64,000 nucleotides of DNA from Brachyhypopomus gauderio (GCF_052324685.1 NW_027506898.1:1433501-1497500), one strand, 5' to 3'; positions 1 to 8,432 are shown, counted from the stretch's first letter. Notes: a model not told the origin generated them from the letters alone. Numbers and translations: made by a program.

Positions 1-268
1 GCATCACGCAACCAAAGAAATTAGCTTTTGTGAATACTGTTTTGCTGAACACATAGCAAAACATCCTGTCCTGAGACCCTAGCATATTTGGATTTAAATG
101 ACTTCACCAATTCTAGGATAATCAGAAAGCTGTTTGCCACAAGAACAAGCATGTAAAAATTCTGAAAACAATTCATGAAATATGCTGGAATTATATAGAC
201 CGCAAGCATGTGATAGAGCTTGCATGGAGAAAAGACCTGCAAGCTGGAATCAACACTAATGAATCAAA
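1..268 (-). repeat. Relic-associated spacer, reference copy
   Basis: This spacer recurs in every unit, from 20 bp left to 247 bp right of the same point. It begins with the 5' end of the decayed relic (1..13). About 24 bp further on is an 11-base match (ctgttttgctg, 37..47) that sits 23 bp from the gene in the normal class A spacer, and aagctgg recurs near the other end. I infer it is an old, diverged tRNA flank. It has a perfect 9-bp inverted repeat, TGTTTTGCT at 38..46 and AGCAAAACA at 55..63, with an 8-base loop, and a 6-bp one (gcaagc 202..207, gcttgc 218..223). A minus-strand open frame of 73 codons (21..242) is present in all copies; I do not consider it a gene. Confidence 0.8.
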
Positions 269-269
269 A
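265..269 (-). terminator. Pol III T4 terminator after class A gene
   Basis: On the minus strand the gene ends CCTTTTGA: the discriminator T plus three more form T4. The same run follows all 48 class A genes. It is not found after class B or TTG genes, which end CCTTTCTGC (three T's). Confidence 0.7.
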
Positions 270-340
270 GGTTCCACTGAGAGTTGAACTCAGATTGCTG
301 GATTCAGAGTCCAGAGTGCTAACCATTACACCATGGAACC
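269..340 (-). tRNA. tRNA-Gln-CTG: tRNA-Gln (CTG), class A reference
   Basis: Transfer RNA that decodes CAG as glutamine in cytosolic translation. Reading right to left it folds as acceptor GGTTCCA/TGGAACC, a four-pair D stem, anticodon stem CTGGA/TCCAG with loop CTCTGAA (anticodon CTG), and T arm CTGAG-TTCAACT-CTCAG, with discriminator T and no encoded CCA. The A box is at 318..333 and the B box (GAGTTCAACTC) at 281..291, both intact. It differs from class B by the paired change C50-G64 to U50-A64 and by A57 for G57, so the T stem stays fully paired. The discriminator T begins a run of four T's, a minimal RNA polymerase III terminator. There is no intron. Confidence 0.98.
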
Positions 341-569
341 TAAAGGATAAGTTCTGATTCTTCTGTTTTGCTGGGTTCACAGACCAAGTTATGCTCAAAG
401 TGACTTGTCTTGAGAGGATGCAAGTTGCAACAACTACAGACAAGGACTTCCAGCGAACAAGATATTTAGTTGAGGTATTCGATTTGGTCAACTGAAAGAC
501 ACTTTCTGTTTACAGTAGTGTTCAACAATGAAAGCTGGTACAATCCCAGATAAAGAGCATGTAGCAGAA

Positions 570-641
570 AGGTTCCACCGAGAGTCGAACTCGGATCACT
601 GGATTCAAAGTCCAGAGTGCTGACCATTACACCATGGAACC
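570..641 (-). tRNA. tRNA-Gln-TTG: tRNA-Gln (TTG), reference
   Basis: Transfer RNA decoding CAA (and CAG by wobble) as glutamine. The anticodon loop is CTTTGAA. Compared with class B it differs in four places: C for T at the D loop/stem junction (GGTCAGC), T34 for C34, and TG for CA at positions 44-45. The T arm is CCGAG-TTCGACT-CTCGG, fully paired, with B box GAGTTCGACTC. It is the rightmost intact gene in its unit, hence the most upstream in the direction of transcription. Its 3' end is followed by only three T's including the discriminator. A gcaaaag motif just right of the gene gives a TTTT run about 8 bp upstream of its 5' end. Confidence 0.98.
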
Positions 642-670
642 CACAGCAAAAGTTGTTTCTAGCAAATGAG

Positions 671-710
671 TTGCTGGATTCAGAGTCCAGAATGCTAACA
701 CCATGGAAAC
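671..710 (-). pseudogene. Truncated tRNA-Gln 5'-half fragment, form 1 reference
   Basis: Matches the 5' half of tRNA-Gln(CTG): acceptor 5' strand, D arm and the anticodon arm with CTG. Six bases of the D arm/A box are missing, and the variable loop, T arm (B box) and 3' acceptor strand are absent. It cannot fold as a tRNA and lacks the B box, so it should not be a Pol III gene by itself. Four sequence forms occur in the array. Form 1 has gagtccag and ggaaacagc; form 2 gagttcag and ggaaccaac; form 3 gagtccag and ggaaccagc; form 4 gagttcag and ggaaccagc. Confidence 0.9.
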
Positions 711-717
711 AGCAAAT

Positions 718-781
718 AGGTTTCCAACTTCTCTGCCGTTGATTTCAGAGTCTGTTGTGCTTACTACTGCATCACGCAACC
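718..781 (-). pseudogene. Decayed tRNA-Gln relic, reference copy
   Basis: A 64-bp stretch aligns weakly with a whole tRNA-Gln: aggtttcca at the 3' acceptor side, gattTcagagtc at the anticodon arm, gtgcttac at the D arm and caacc at the 5' end. Over the 36 bases from cagagtc to caacc I count 25 matches to class B. About nine bases of the T arm are missing, so there is no B box. The spacer beyond it also resembles the normal class A flank at the same distance, which supports descent from a tRNA module. One copy lies in each unit; positions are given in the unit entries. Confidence 0.6.
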
Positions 782-1036
782 AAAGAAATTAGCTTTTGTG
801 AATACTGTTTTGCTGAACACATAGCAAAACATCCTGTCCTGAGACCCTAGCATATTTGGATTTAAATGACTTCACCAATTCTAGGATAATCAGAAAGCTG
901 TTTGCCACAAGAACAAGCATGTAAAAATTCTGAAAACAATTCATGAAATATGCTGGAATTATATAGACCGCAAGCATGTGATAGAGCTTGCATGGAGAAA
1001 AGACCTGCAAGCTGGAATCAACACTAATGAATCAAA

Positions 1037-1108
1037 AGGTTCCACTGAGAGTTGAACTCAGATTGCTGGATTCAGAGTCCAGAGTGCTAACCATTACACC
1101 ATGGAACC
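1037..1108 (-). tRNA. tRNA-Gln-CTG: tRNA-Gln (CTG), class A
   Basis: Unit 2, reference sequence. From here on most class A genes have taaaag (TTTT on the minus strand) three bases upstream of the 5' end, absent in units 1, 7 and 10. Confidence 0.97.
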
Positions 1109-1336
1109 TAAAAGATAAGTTCTGATTCTTCTGTTTTGCTGGGTTCACAGACCAAGTTAAGCTCAAAGTGACTTGTCTTGAGAGGATGCAAGTTGCAACA
1201 ACTACAGACAAGGACTTCCAGCAACAAGATATTTAGTTGAGGTATTCGATTTGGTCAACTGAAAGACACTTTCAGTTTACAGTAGTCTTCAACAATGAAA
1301 GCTGGTACAATCCCAGATAAAGAGCATGTAGCAGAA

Positions 1337-1408
1337 AGGTTCCACCGAGAGTCGAACTCGGATTGCTGGATTCAGAGTCCAGAGTGCTAACCATTACACC
1401 ATGGAACC
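1337..1408 (-). tRNA. tRNA-Gln-CTG: tRNA-Gln (CTG), class B reference
   Basis: Transfer RNA decoding CAG as glutamine. Acceptor GGTTCCA/TGGAACC, anticodon loop CTCTGAA, variable loop CAAT, T arm CCGAG-TTCGACT-CTCGG, discriminator T, no intron and no CCA. A box TGGTGTAATGGTTAGC and B box GAGTTCGACTC are intact. This is the commonest class (92 copies) and the one whose number varies from unit to unit in 299-bp steps. The run after the gene is only CCTTTCTG, so no T4 terminator is present, and none occurs in the usual class B spacer before the next gene. Confidence 0.98.
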
Positions 1409-1635
1409 TACATGAGACACTTCTGAGTCTTGTTTTGCTGGGTTCACAGACCAAGTTAAGCTCAAAGTGACTTGTCATGGGAGAATGCATGTTGCAACAA
1501 CTACAGACAAGGACTTCCAGCAACAAGATAATTAGTTGAGGTATTTGATTTGGTCAACTGAAAGACACTTTCTGTTTACAGTAGTCTTCAACAATGAAAG
1601 CTGGTACAATCCCAGATAAAGAGCATGTAGCAGAA

Positions 1636-1707
1636 AGGTTCCACCGAGAGTCGAACTCGGATCACTGGATTCAAAGTCCAGAGTGCTGACCATTACACCA
1701 TGGAACC
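1636..1707 (-). tRNA. tRNA-Gln-TTG: tRNA-Gln (TTG)
   Basis: Unit 2, reference sequence. Confidence 0.97.
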
Positions 1708-1736
1708 CACAGCAAAAGTTGTTTCTAGCAAATGAG

Positions 1737-1776
1737 TTGCTGGATTCAGAGTCCAGAATGCTAACACCATGGAAAC
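1737..1776 (-). pseudogene. tRNA-Gln 5'-half fragment
   Basis: Unit 2, form 1. Confidence 0.88.
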
Positions 1777-2102
1777 AGCAAATAGGTTTCCAACTTCTCT
1801 GCCGTTGATTTCAGAGTCTGTTGTGCTTACTACTGCATCACGCAACCAAAGAAATTAGCTTTTGTGAATACTGTTTTGCTGAACACATAGCAAAACATCC
1901 TGTCCTGAGACCCTAGCATATTTGGATTTAAATGACTTCACCAATTCTAGGATAATCAGAAAGCTGTTTGCCACAAGAACAAGCATGTAAAAACTCTGAA
2001 AACAATTCATGAAATATGCTGGAATTATATAGACCGCAAGCATGTGATAGAGCTTGCATGGAGAAAAGACCTGCAAGCTGGAATCAACACTAATGAATCA
2101 AA

Positions 2103-2174
2103 AGGTTCCACTGAGAGTTGAACTCAGATTGCTGGATTCAGAGTCCAGAGTGCTAACCATTACACCATGGAACC
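2103..2174 (-). tRNA. tRNA-Gln-CTG: tRNA-Gln (CTG), class A
   Basis: Unit 3, reference sequence. Confidence 0.97.
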
Positions 2175-2402
2175 TAAAAGATAAGTTCTGATTCTTCTGT
2201 TTTGCTGGGTTCACAGACCAAGTTAAGCTCAAAGTGACTTGTCTTGAGAGGATGCAAGTTGCAACAACTACAGACAAGGACTTCCAGCAACAAGATATTT
2301 AGTTGAGGTATTCGATTTGGTCAACTGAAAGACACTTTCTGTTTACAGTAGTCTTCAACAATGAAAGCTGGTACAATCCCAGATAAAGAGCATGTAGCAG
2401 AA

Positions 2403-2474
2403 AGGTTCCACCGAGAGTCGAACTCAGATTGCTGGATTCAGAGTCCAGAGTGCTAACCATTACACCATGGAACC
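2403..2474 (-). tRNA. tRNA-Gln-CTG: tRNA-Gln (CTG), class B, U50 variant
   Basis: Unit 3, B1. T stem is CTGAG/CTCGG, giving a U50-G64 wobble: half of the paired change that separates class A from class B. Confidence 0.95.
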
Positions 2475-2701
2475 TACATGAGACACTTCTGAGTCTTGTT
2501 TTGCTGGGTTCACAGACCAAGTTAAGCTCAAAGTGACTTGTCATGGGAGAATGCATGTTGCAACAACTACAGACAAGGACTTCCAGCAACAAGATAATTA
2601 GTTGAGGTATTTGATTTGGTCAAATGAAAGACACTTTCTGTTTACACTAGTCTTCAACAACGAAAGCTGGTACAACCCCAGATAAAGAGCATGTAGCAGA
2701 A

Positions 2702-2773
2702 AGGTTCCACCGAGAGTCGAACTCGGATTGCTGGATTCAGAGTCCAGAGTGCTAACCATTACACCATGGAACC
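2702..2773 (-). tRNA. tRNA-Gln-CTG: tRNA-Gln (CTG), class B
   Basis: Unit 3, B2, reference sequence. Confidence 0.97.
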
Positions 2774-3000
2774 TACATTAGACATTTCTGAGTCTTGTTT
2801 TGCTGGGTTCACAGACCAAGTTAAGCTCAAAGTGACTTGTCATGGGAGAATGCAGGTTGCAACAACTACAGACAAGGACTTCCAGCAACAAGATAATTAG
2901 TAGAGGTATTTGATTTGGTCAACTGAAAGACACTTTCTGTTTACAGTAGTCTTCAACAATGAAAGCTGGTACAATCCCAGATAAAGAGCATGTAGCAGAA

Positions 3001-3072
3001 AGGTTCCACCGAGAGTTGAACTCGGATCACTGGATTCAAAGTCCAGAGTGCTGACCATTACACCATGGAACC
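3001..3072 (-). tRNA. tRNA-Gln-TTG: tRNA-Gln (TTG), A57 variant
   Basis: Unit 3. T loop is TTCAACT instead of TTCGACT (G57A); purine 57 and the B box consensus are kept. Confidence 0.96.
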
Positions 3073-3101
3073 CACAGCAAAAGTTGTTTCTAGCAAATGA
3101 G

Positions 3102-3141
3102 TTGCTGGATTCAGAGTCCAGAATGCTAACACCATGGAAAC
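3102..3141 (-). pseudogene. tRNA-Gln 5'-half fragment
   Basis: Unit 3, form 1. Confidence 0.88.
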
Positions 3142-3467
3142 AGCAAATAGGTTTCCAACTTCTCTGCCGTTGATTTCAGAGTCTGTTGTGCTTACTACTG
3201 CATCACGCAACCAAAGAAATTAGCTTTTGTGAATACTGTTTTGCTGAACACATAGCAAAACATCCTGTCCTGAGACCCTAGCATATTTGGATTTAAATGA
3301 CTTCACCAATTCTAGGATAATCAGAAAGCTGTTTGCCACAAGAACAAGCATGTAAAAATTCTGAAAACAATTCATGAAATATGCTGGAATTATATAGACC
3401 GCAAGCATGTGATAGAGCTTGCATGGAGAAAAGACCTGCAAGCTGGAATCAACACTAATGAATCAAA

Positions 3468-3539
3468 AGGTTCCACTGAGAGTTGAACTCAGATTGCTGG
3501 ATTCAGAGTCCAGAGTGCTAACCATTACACCATGGAACC
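3468..3539 (-). tRNA. tRNA-Gln-CTG: tRNA-Gln (CTG), class A
   Basis: Unit 4, reference sequence. Confidence 0.97.
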
Positions 3540-3767
3540 TAAAAGATAAGTTCTGATTCTTCTGTTTTGCTGGGTTCACAGACCAAGTTAAGCTCAAAGT
3601 GACTTGTCTTGAGAGGATGCAAGTTGCAACAACTACAGACAAGGACTTCCAGCAACAAGATATTTAGTTGAGGTATTCGATTTGGTCAACTGAAAGACAC
3701 TTTCTGTTTACAGTAGTCTTCAACAATGAAAGCTGGTACAATCCCAGATAAAGAGCATGTAGCAGAA

Positions 3768-3839
3768 AGGTTCCACCGAGAGTCGAACTCGGATTGCTGG
3801 ATTCAGAGTCCAGAGTGCTAACCATTACACCATGGAACC
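3768..3839 (-). tRNA. tRNA-Gln-CTG: tRNA-Gln (CTG), class B
   Basis: Unit 4, B1, reference sequence. Confidence 0.97.
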
Positions 3840-4066
3840 TACATGAGACACTTCTGAGTCTTGTTTTGCTGGGTTCACAGACCAAGTTAAGCTCAAAGTG
3901 ACTTGTCATGGGAGAATGCATGTTGCAACAACTACAGACAAGGACTTCCAGCAACAAGATAATTAGTTGAGGTATTTGATTTGGTCAACTGAAAGACACT
4001 TTCTGTTTACAGTAGTCTTCAACAATGAAAGCTGGTACAATCCCAGATAAAGAGCATGTAGCAGAA

Positions 4067-4138
4067 AGGTTCCACCGAGAGTCGAACTCGGATCACTGGA
4101 TTCAAAGTCCAGAGTGCTGACCATTACACCATGGAACC
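4067..4138 (-). tRNA. tRNA-Gln-TTG: tRNA-Gln (TTG)
   Basis: Unit 4, reference sequence. Confidence 0.97.
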
Positions 4139-4167
4139 CACAGCAAAAGTTGTTTCTAGCAAATGAG

Positions 4168-4207
4168 TTGCTGGATTCAGAGTCCAGAATGCTAACACCA
4201 TGGAAAC
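4168..4207 (-). pseudogene. tRNA-Gln 5'-half fragment
   Basis: Unit 4, form 1. Confidence 0.88.
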
Positions 4208-4533
4208 AGCAAATAGGTTTCCAACTTCTCTGCCGTTGATTTCAGAGTCTGTTGTGCTTACTACTGCATCACGCAACCAAAGAAATTAGCTTTTGTGAAT
4301 ACTGTTTTGCTGAACACATAGCAAAACATCCTGTCCTGAGACCCTAGCATATTTGGATTTAAATGACTTCACCAATTCTAGGATAATCAGAAAGCTGTTT
4401 GCCACAAGAACAAGCATGTAAAAACTCTGAAAACAATTCATGAAATATGCTGGAATTATATAGACCGCAAGCATGTGATAGAGCTTGCATGGAGAAAAGA
4501 CCTGCAAGCTGGAATCAACACTAATGAATCAAA

Positions 4534-4605
4534 AGGTTCCACTGAGAGTTGAACTCAGATTGCTGGATTCAGAGTCCAGAGTGCTAACCATTACACCATG
4601 GAACC
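4534..4605 (-). tRNA. tRNA-Gln-CTG: tRNA-Gln (CTG), class A
   Basis: Unit 5, reference sequence. Confidence 0.97.
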
Positions 4606-4833
4606 TAAAAGATAAGTTCTGATTCTTCTGTTTTGCTGGGTTCACAGACCAAGTTAAGCTCAAAGTGACTTGTCTTGAGAGGATGCAAGTTGCAACAACT
4701 ACAGACAAGGACTTCCAGCAACAAGATATTTAGTTGAGGTATTCGATTTGGTCAACTGAAAGACACTTTCTGTTTACAGTAGTCTTCAACAATGAAAGCT
4801 GGTACAATCCCAGATAAAGAGCATGTAGCAGAA

Positions 4834-4905
4834 AGGTTCCACCGAGAGTCGAACTCAGATTGCTGGATTCAGAGTCCAGAGTGCTAACCATTACACCATG
4901 GAACC
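4834..4905 (-). tRNA. tRNA-Gln-CTG: tRNA-Gln (CTG), class B, U50 variant
   Basis: Unit 5, B1, same U50-G64 wobble as 2403..2474. Confidence 0.95.
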
Positions 4906-5132
4906 TACATGAGACACTTCTGAGTCTTGTTTTGCTGGGTTCACAGACCAAGTTAAGCTCAAAGTGACTTGTCATGGGAGAATGCATGTTGCAACAACTA
5001 CAGACAAGGACTTCCAGCAACAAGATAATTAGTTGAGGTATTTGATTTGGTCAAATGAAAGACACTTTCTGTTTACACTAGTCTTCAACAACGAAAGCTG
5101 GTACAACCCCAGATAAAGAGCATGTAGCAGAA

Positions 5133-5204
5133 AGGTTCCACCGAGAGTCGAACTCGGATTGCTGGATTCAGAGTCCAGAGTGCTAACCATTACACCATGG
5201 AACC
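5133..5204 (-). tRNA. tRNA-Gln-CTG: tRNA-Gln (CTG), class B
   Basis: Unit 5, B2, reference sequence. Confidence 0.97.
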
Positions 5205-5431
5205 TACATTAGACATTTCTGAGTCTTGTTTTGCTGGGTTCACAGACCAAGTTAAGCTCAAAGTGACTTGTCATGGGAGAATGCAGGTTGCAACAACTAC
5301 AGACAAGGACTTCCAGCAACAAGATAATTAGTAGAGGTATTTGATTTGGTCAACTGAAAGACACTTTCTGTTTACAGTAGTCTTCAACAATGAAAGCTGG
5401 TACAATCCCAGATAAAGAGCATGTAGCAGAA

Positions 5432-5503
5432 AGGTTCCACCGAGAGTTGAACTCGGATCACTGGATTCAAAGTCCAGAGTGCTGACCATTACACCATGGA
5501 ACC
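5432..5503 (-). tRNA. tRNA-Gln-TTG: tRNA-Gln (TTG), A57 variant
   Basis: Unit 5, G57A as in unit 3. Confidence 0.96.
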
Positions 5504-5532
5504 CACAGCAAAAGTTGTTTCTAGCAAATGAG

Positions 5533-5572
5533 TTGCTGGATTCAGAGTCCAGAATGCTAACACCATGGAAAC
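5533..5572 (-). pseudogene. tRNA-Gln 5'-half fragment
   Basis: Unit 5, form 1. Confidence 0.88.
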
Positions 5573-5898
5573 AGCAAATAGGTTTCCAACTTCTCTGCCG
5601 TTGATTTCAGAGTCTGTTGTGCTTACTACTGCATCACGCAACCAAAGAAATTAGCTTTTGTGAATACTGTTTTGCTGAACACATAGCAAAACATCCTGTC
5701 CTGAGACCCTAGCATATTTGGATTTAAATGACTTCACCAATTCTAGGATAATCAGAAAGCTGTTTGCCACAAGAACAAGCATGTAAAAATTCTGAAAACA
5801 ATTCATGAAATATGCTGGAATTATATAGACCGCAAGCATGTGATAGAGCTTGCATGGAGAAAAGACCTGCAAGCTGGAATCAACACTAATGAATCAAA

Positions 5899-5970
5899 AG
5901 GTTCCACTGAGAGTTGAACTCAGATTGCTGGATTCAGAGTCCAGAGTGCTAACCATTACACCATGGAACC
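5899..5970 (-). tRNA. tRNA-Gln-CTG: tRNA-Gln (CTG), class A
   Basis: Unit 6, reference sequence. Confidence 0.97.
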
Positions 5971-6198
5971 TAAAAGATAAGTTCTGATTCTTCTGTTTTG
6001 CTGGGTTCACAGACCAAGTTAAGCTCAAAGTGACTTGTCTTGAGAGGATGCAAGTTGCAACAACTACAGACAAGGACTTCCAGCAACAAGATATTTAGTT
6101 GAGGTATTCGATTTGGTCAACTGAAAGACACTTTCTGTTTACAGTAGTCTTCAACAATGAAAGCTGGTACAATCCCAGATAAAGAGCATGTAGCAGAA

Positions 6199-6270
6199 AG
6201 GTTCCACCGAGAGTCGAACTCGGATTGCTGGATTCAGAGTCCAGAGTGCTAACCATTACACCATGGAACC
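6199..6270 (-). tRNA. tRNA-Gln-CTG: tRNA-Gln (CTG), class B
   Basis: Unit 6, B1, reference sequence. Confidence 0.97.
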
Positions 6271-6497
6271 TACATGAGACACTTCTGAGTCTTGTTTTGC
6301 TGGGTTCACAGACCAAGTTAAGCTCAAAGTGACTTGTCATGGGAGAATGCATGTTGCAACAACTACAGACAAGGACTTCCAGCAACAAGATAATTAGTTG
6401 AGGTATTTGATTTGGTCAACTGAAAGACACTTTCTGTTTACAGTAGTCTTCAACAATGAAAGCTGGTACAATCCCAGATAAAGAGCATGTAGCAGAA

Positions 6498-6569
6498 AGG
6501 TTCCACCGAGAGTCGAACTCGGATCACTGGATTCAAAGTCCAGAGTGCTGACCATTACACCATGGAACC
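6498..6569 (-). tRNA. tRNA-Gln-TTG: tRNA-Gln (TTG)
   Basis: Unit 6, reference sequence. Confidence 0.97.
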
Positions 6570-6598
6570 CACAGCAAAAGTTGTTTCTAGCAAATGAG

Positions 6599-6638
6599 TT
6601 GCTGGATTCAGAGTCCAGAATGCTAACACCATGGAAAC
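6599..6638 (-). pseudogene. tRNA-Gln 5'-half fragment
   Basis: Unit 6, form 1. Confidence 0.88.
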
Positions 6639-6964
6639 AGCAAATAGGTTTCCAACTTCTCTGCCGTTGATTTCAGAGCCTGTTGTGCTTACTACTGCAT
6701 CACGCAACCAAAGAAATTAGCTTTTGTGAATACTGTTTTGCTGAACACATAGCAAAACATCCTGTCCTGAGACCCTAGCATATTTGGATTTAAATGACTT
6801 CACCAATTCTAGGATAATCAGAAAGCTGTTTGCCACAAGAACAAGCATGTAAAAATTCTGAAAACAATTCATGAAATATGCTGGAATTATATAGACCGCA
6901 AGCATGTGATAGAGCTTGCATGGAGAAAAGACCTGCAAGCTGGAATCAACACTAATGAATCAAA

Positions 6965-7036
6965 AGGTTCCACTGAGAGTTGAACTCAGATTGCTGGATT
7001 CAGAGTCCAGAGTGCTAACCATTACACCATGGAACC
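6965..7036 (-). tRNA. tRNA-Gln-CTG: tRNA-Gln (CTG), class A
   Basis: Unit 7, reference sequence. Confidence 0.97.
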
Positions 7037-7265
7037 TAAAGGATAAGTTCTGATTCTTCTGTTTTGCTGGGTTCACAGACCAAGTTATGCTCAAAGTGAC
7101 TTGTCTTGAGAGGATGCAAGTTGCAACAACTACAGACAAGGACTTCCAGCGAACAAGATATTTAGTTGAGGTATTCGATTTGGTCAACTGAAAGACACTT
7201 TCTGTTTACAGTAGTGTTCAACAATGAAAGCTGGTACAATCCCAGATAAAGAGCATGTAGCAGAA

Positions 7266-7337
7266 AGGTTCCACCGAGAGTCGAACTCGGATCACTGGAT
7301 TCAAAGTCCAGAGTGCTGACCATTACACCATGGAACC
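7266..7337 (-). tRNA. tRNA-Gln-TTG: tRNA-Gln (TTG)
   Basis: Unit 7, reference sequence. Confidence 0.97.
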
Positions 7338-7366
7338 CACAGCAAAAGTTGTTTCTAGCAAATGAG

Positions 7367-7406
7367 TTGCTGGATTCAGAGTCCAGAATGCTAACACCAT
7401 GGAAAC
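7367..7406 (-). pseudogene. tRNA-Gln 5'-half fragment
   Basis: Unit 7, form 1. Confidence 0.88.
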
Positions 7407-7732
7407 AGCAAATAGGTTTCCAACTTCTCTGCCGTTGATTTCAGAGTCTGTTGTGCTTACTACTGCATCACGCAACCAAAGAAATTAGCTTTTGTGAATA
7501 CTGTTTTGCTGAACACATAGCAAAACATCCTGTCCTGAGACCCTAGCATATTTGGATTTAAATGACTTCACCAATTCTAGGATAATCAGAAAGCTGTTTG
7601 CCACAAGAACAAGCATGTAAAAATTCTGAAAACAATTCATGAAATATGCTGGAATTATATAGACCGCAAGCATGTGATAGAGCTTGCATGGAGAAAAGAC
7701 CTGCAAGCTGGAATCAACACTAATGAATCAAA

Positions 7733-7804
7733 AGGTTCCACTGAGAGTTGAACTCAGATTGCTGGATTCAGAGTCCAGAGTGCTAACCATTACACCATGG
7801 AACC
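7733..7804 (-). tRNA. tRNA-Gln-CTG: tRNA-Gln (CTG), class A
   Basis: Unit 8, reference sequence. Confidence 0.97.
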
Positions 7805-8032
7805 TAAAAGATAAGTTCTGATTCTTCTGTTTTGCTGGGTTCACAGACCAAGTTAAGCTCAAAGTGACTTGTCTTGAGAGGATGCAAGTTGCAACAACTA
7901 CAGACAAGGACTTCCAGCAACAAGATATTTAGTTGAGGTATTCGATTTGGTCAACTGAAAGACACTTTCAGTTTACAGTAGTCTTCAACAATGAAAGCTG
8001 GTACAATCCCAGATAAAGAGCATGTAGCAGAA

Positions 8033-8104
8033 AGGTTCCACCGAGAGTCGAACTCGGATTGCTGGATTCAGAGTCCAGAGTGCTAACCATTACACCATGG
8101 AACC
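8033..8104 (-). tRNA. tRNA-Gln-CTG: tRNA-Gln (CTG), class B
   Basis: Unit 8, B1, reference sequence. Confidence 0.97.
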
Positions 8105-8331
8105 TACATGAGACACTTCTGAGTCTTGTTTTGCTGGGTTCACAGACCAAGTTAAGCTCAAAGTGACTTGTCATGGGAGAATGCATGTTGCAACAACTAC
8201 AGACAAGGACTTCCAGCAACAAGATAATTAGTTGAGGTATTTGATTTGGTCAACTGAAAGACACTTTCTGTTTACAGTAGTCTTCAACAATGAAAGCTGG
8301 TACAATCCCAGATAAAGAGCATGTAGCAGAA

Positions 8332-8403
8332 AGGTTCCACCGAGAGTCGAACTCGGATCACTGGATTCAAAGTCCAGAGTGCTGACCATTACACCATGGA
8401 ACC
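8332..8403 (-). tRNA. tRNA-Gln-TTG: tRNA-Gln (TTG)
   Basis: Unit 8, reference sequence. Confidence 0.97.
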
Positions 8404-8432
8404 CACAGCAAAAGTTGTTTCTAGCAAATGAG

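Larger units (their letters stand above)
1..768. repeat. Array unit 1 (n=0, 768 bp)
   Basis: Contains class A, no class B, and the TTG gene. The decayed relic lies at 718..781. Its A-to-TTG spacer has four marks shared only with units 7 and 10: taaagg for taaaag beside the A gene, ttatgctc, one extra g in ccagcgaac, and agtgttcaac. The 396 bp between the TTG gene and the next class A gene (642..1036) hold only the fragment, the relic and its spacer. Bases 1..13 are the tail of the relic belonging to the preceding unit. Confidence 0.95.
769..1834. repeat. Array unit 2 (n=1, 1066 bp)
   Basis: Relic at 1784..1847. Its A spacer has ttcagttt instead of ttctgttt, shared only with unit 8. Confidence 0.95.
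1835..3199. repeat. Array unit 3 (n=2, 1365 bp)
   Basis: Relic at 3149..3212. The relic spacer has aaaactctg for aaaattctg, shared with units 5 and 9 only. Confidence 0.95.
3200..4265. repeat. Array unit 4 (n=1, 1066 bp)
   Basis: Relic at 4215..4278. Close to unit 6. Confidence 0.95.
4266..5630. repeat. Array unit 5 (n=2, 1365 bp)
   Basis: Relic at 5580..5643. Near-copy of unit 3, including its U50 class B and A57 TTG variants. Confidence 0.95.
5631..6696. repeat. Array unit 6 (n=1, 1066 bp)
   Basis: Relic at 6646..6709, with a private change (cagagcctg for cagagtctg). Confidence 0.95.
6697..7464. repeat. Array unit 7 (n=0, 768 bp)
   Basis: Relic at 7414..7477. Carries all four spacer marks of unit 1; units 7-9 repeat units 1-3 at an offset of 6696 bp. 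Confidence 0.95.

Noticed and set aside
21-242. Minus-strand open frame of 73 codons repeated in all 48 units, with a hydrophobic-looking product
   Set aside because: It lies wholly in the relic spacer. The four variable sites I found in it (N/S, Y/F, K/N, P/S) all change an amino acid, which argues against protein selection. It is open only because the whole repeat is homogenised, and it resembles no protein I recognise.
265-275. Promoter elements (TATA-like) upstream of the tRNA genes
   Set aside because: I saw no consistent TATA or other known upstream element next to the gene 5' ends; internal A and B boxes suffice for this gene type.
570-641. TTG gene as a lysine or other isotype
   Set aside because: Anticodon loop CTTTGAA places TTG at 34-36, and the body is almost the same as tRNA-Gln(CTG), so it is glutamine.
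2299-2592. Minus-strand open frames of 75 to 97 codons across class B modules
   Set aside because: They read through the tRNA gene itself and its spacer; the shared peptide RFHGVMVSTLDSESSN is just tRNA-Gln translated. Repetition comes from the array.
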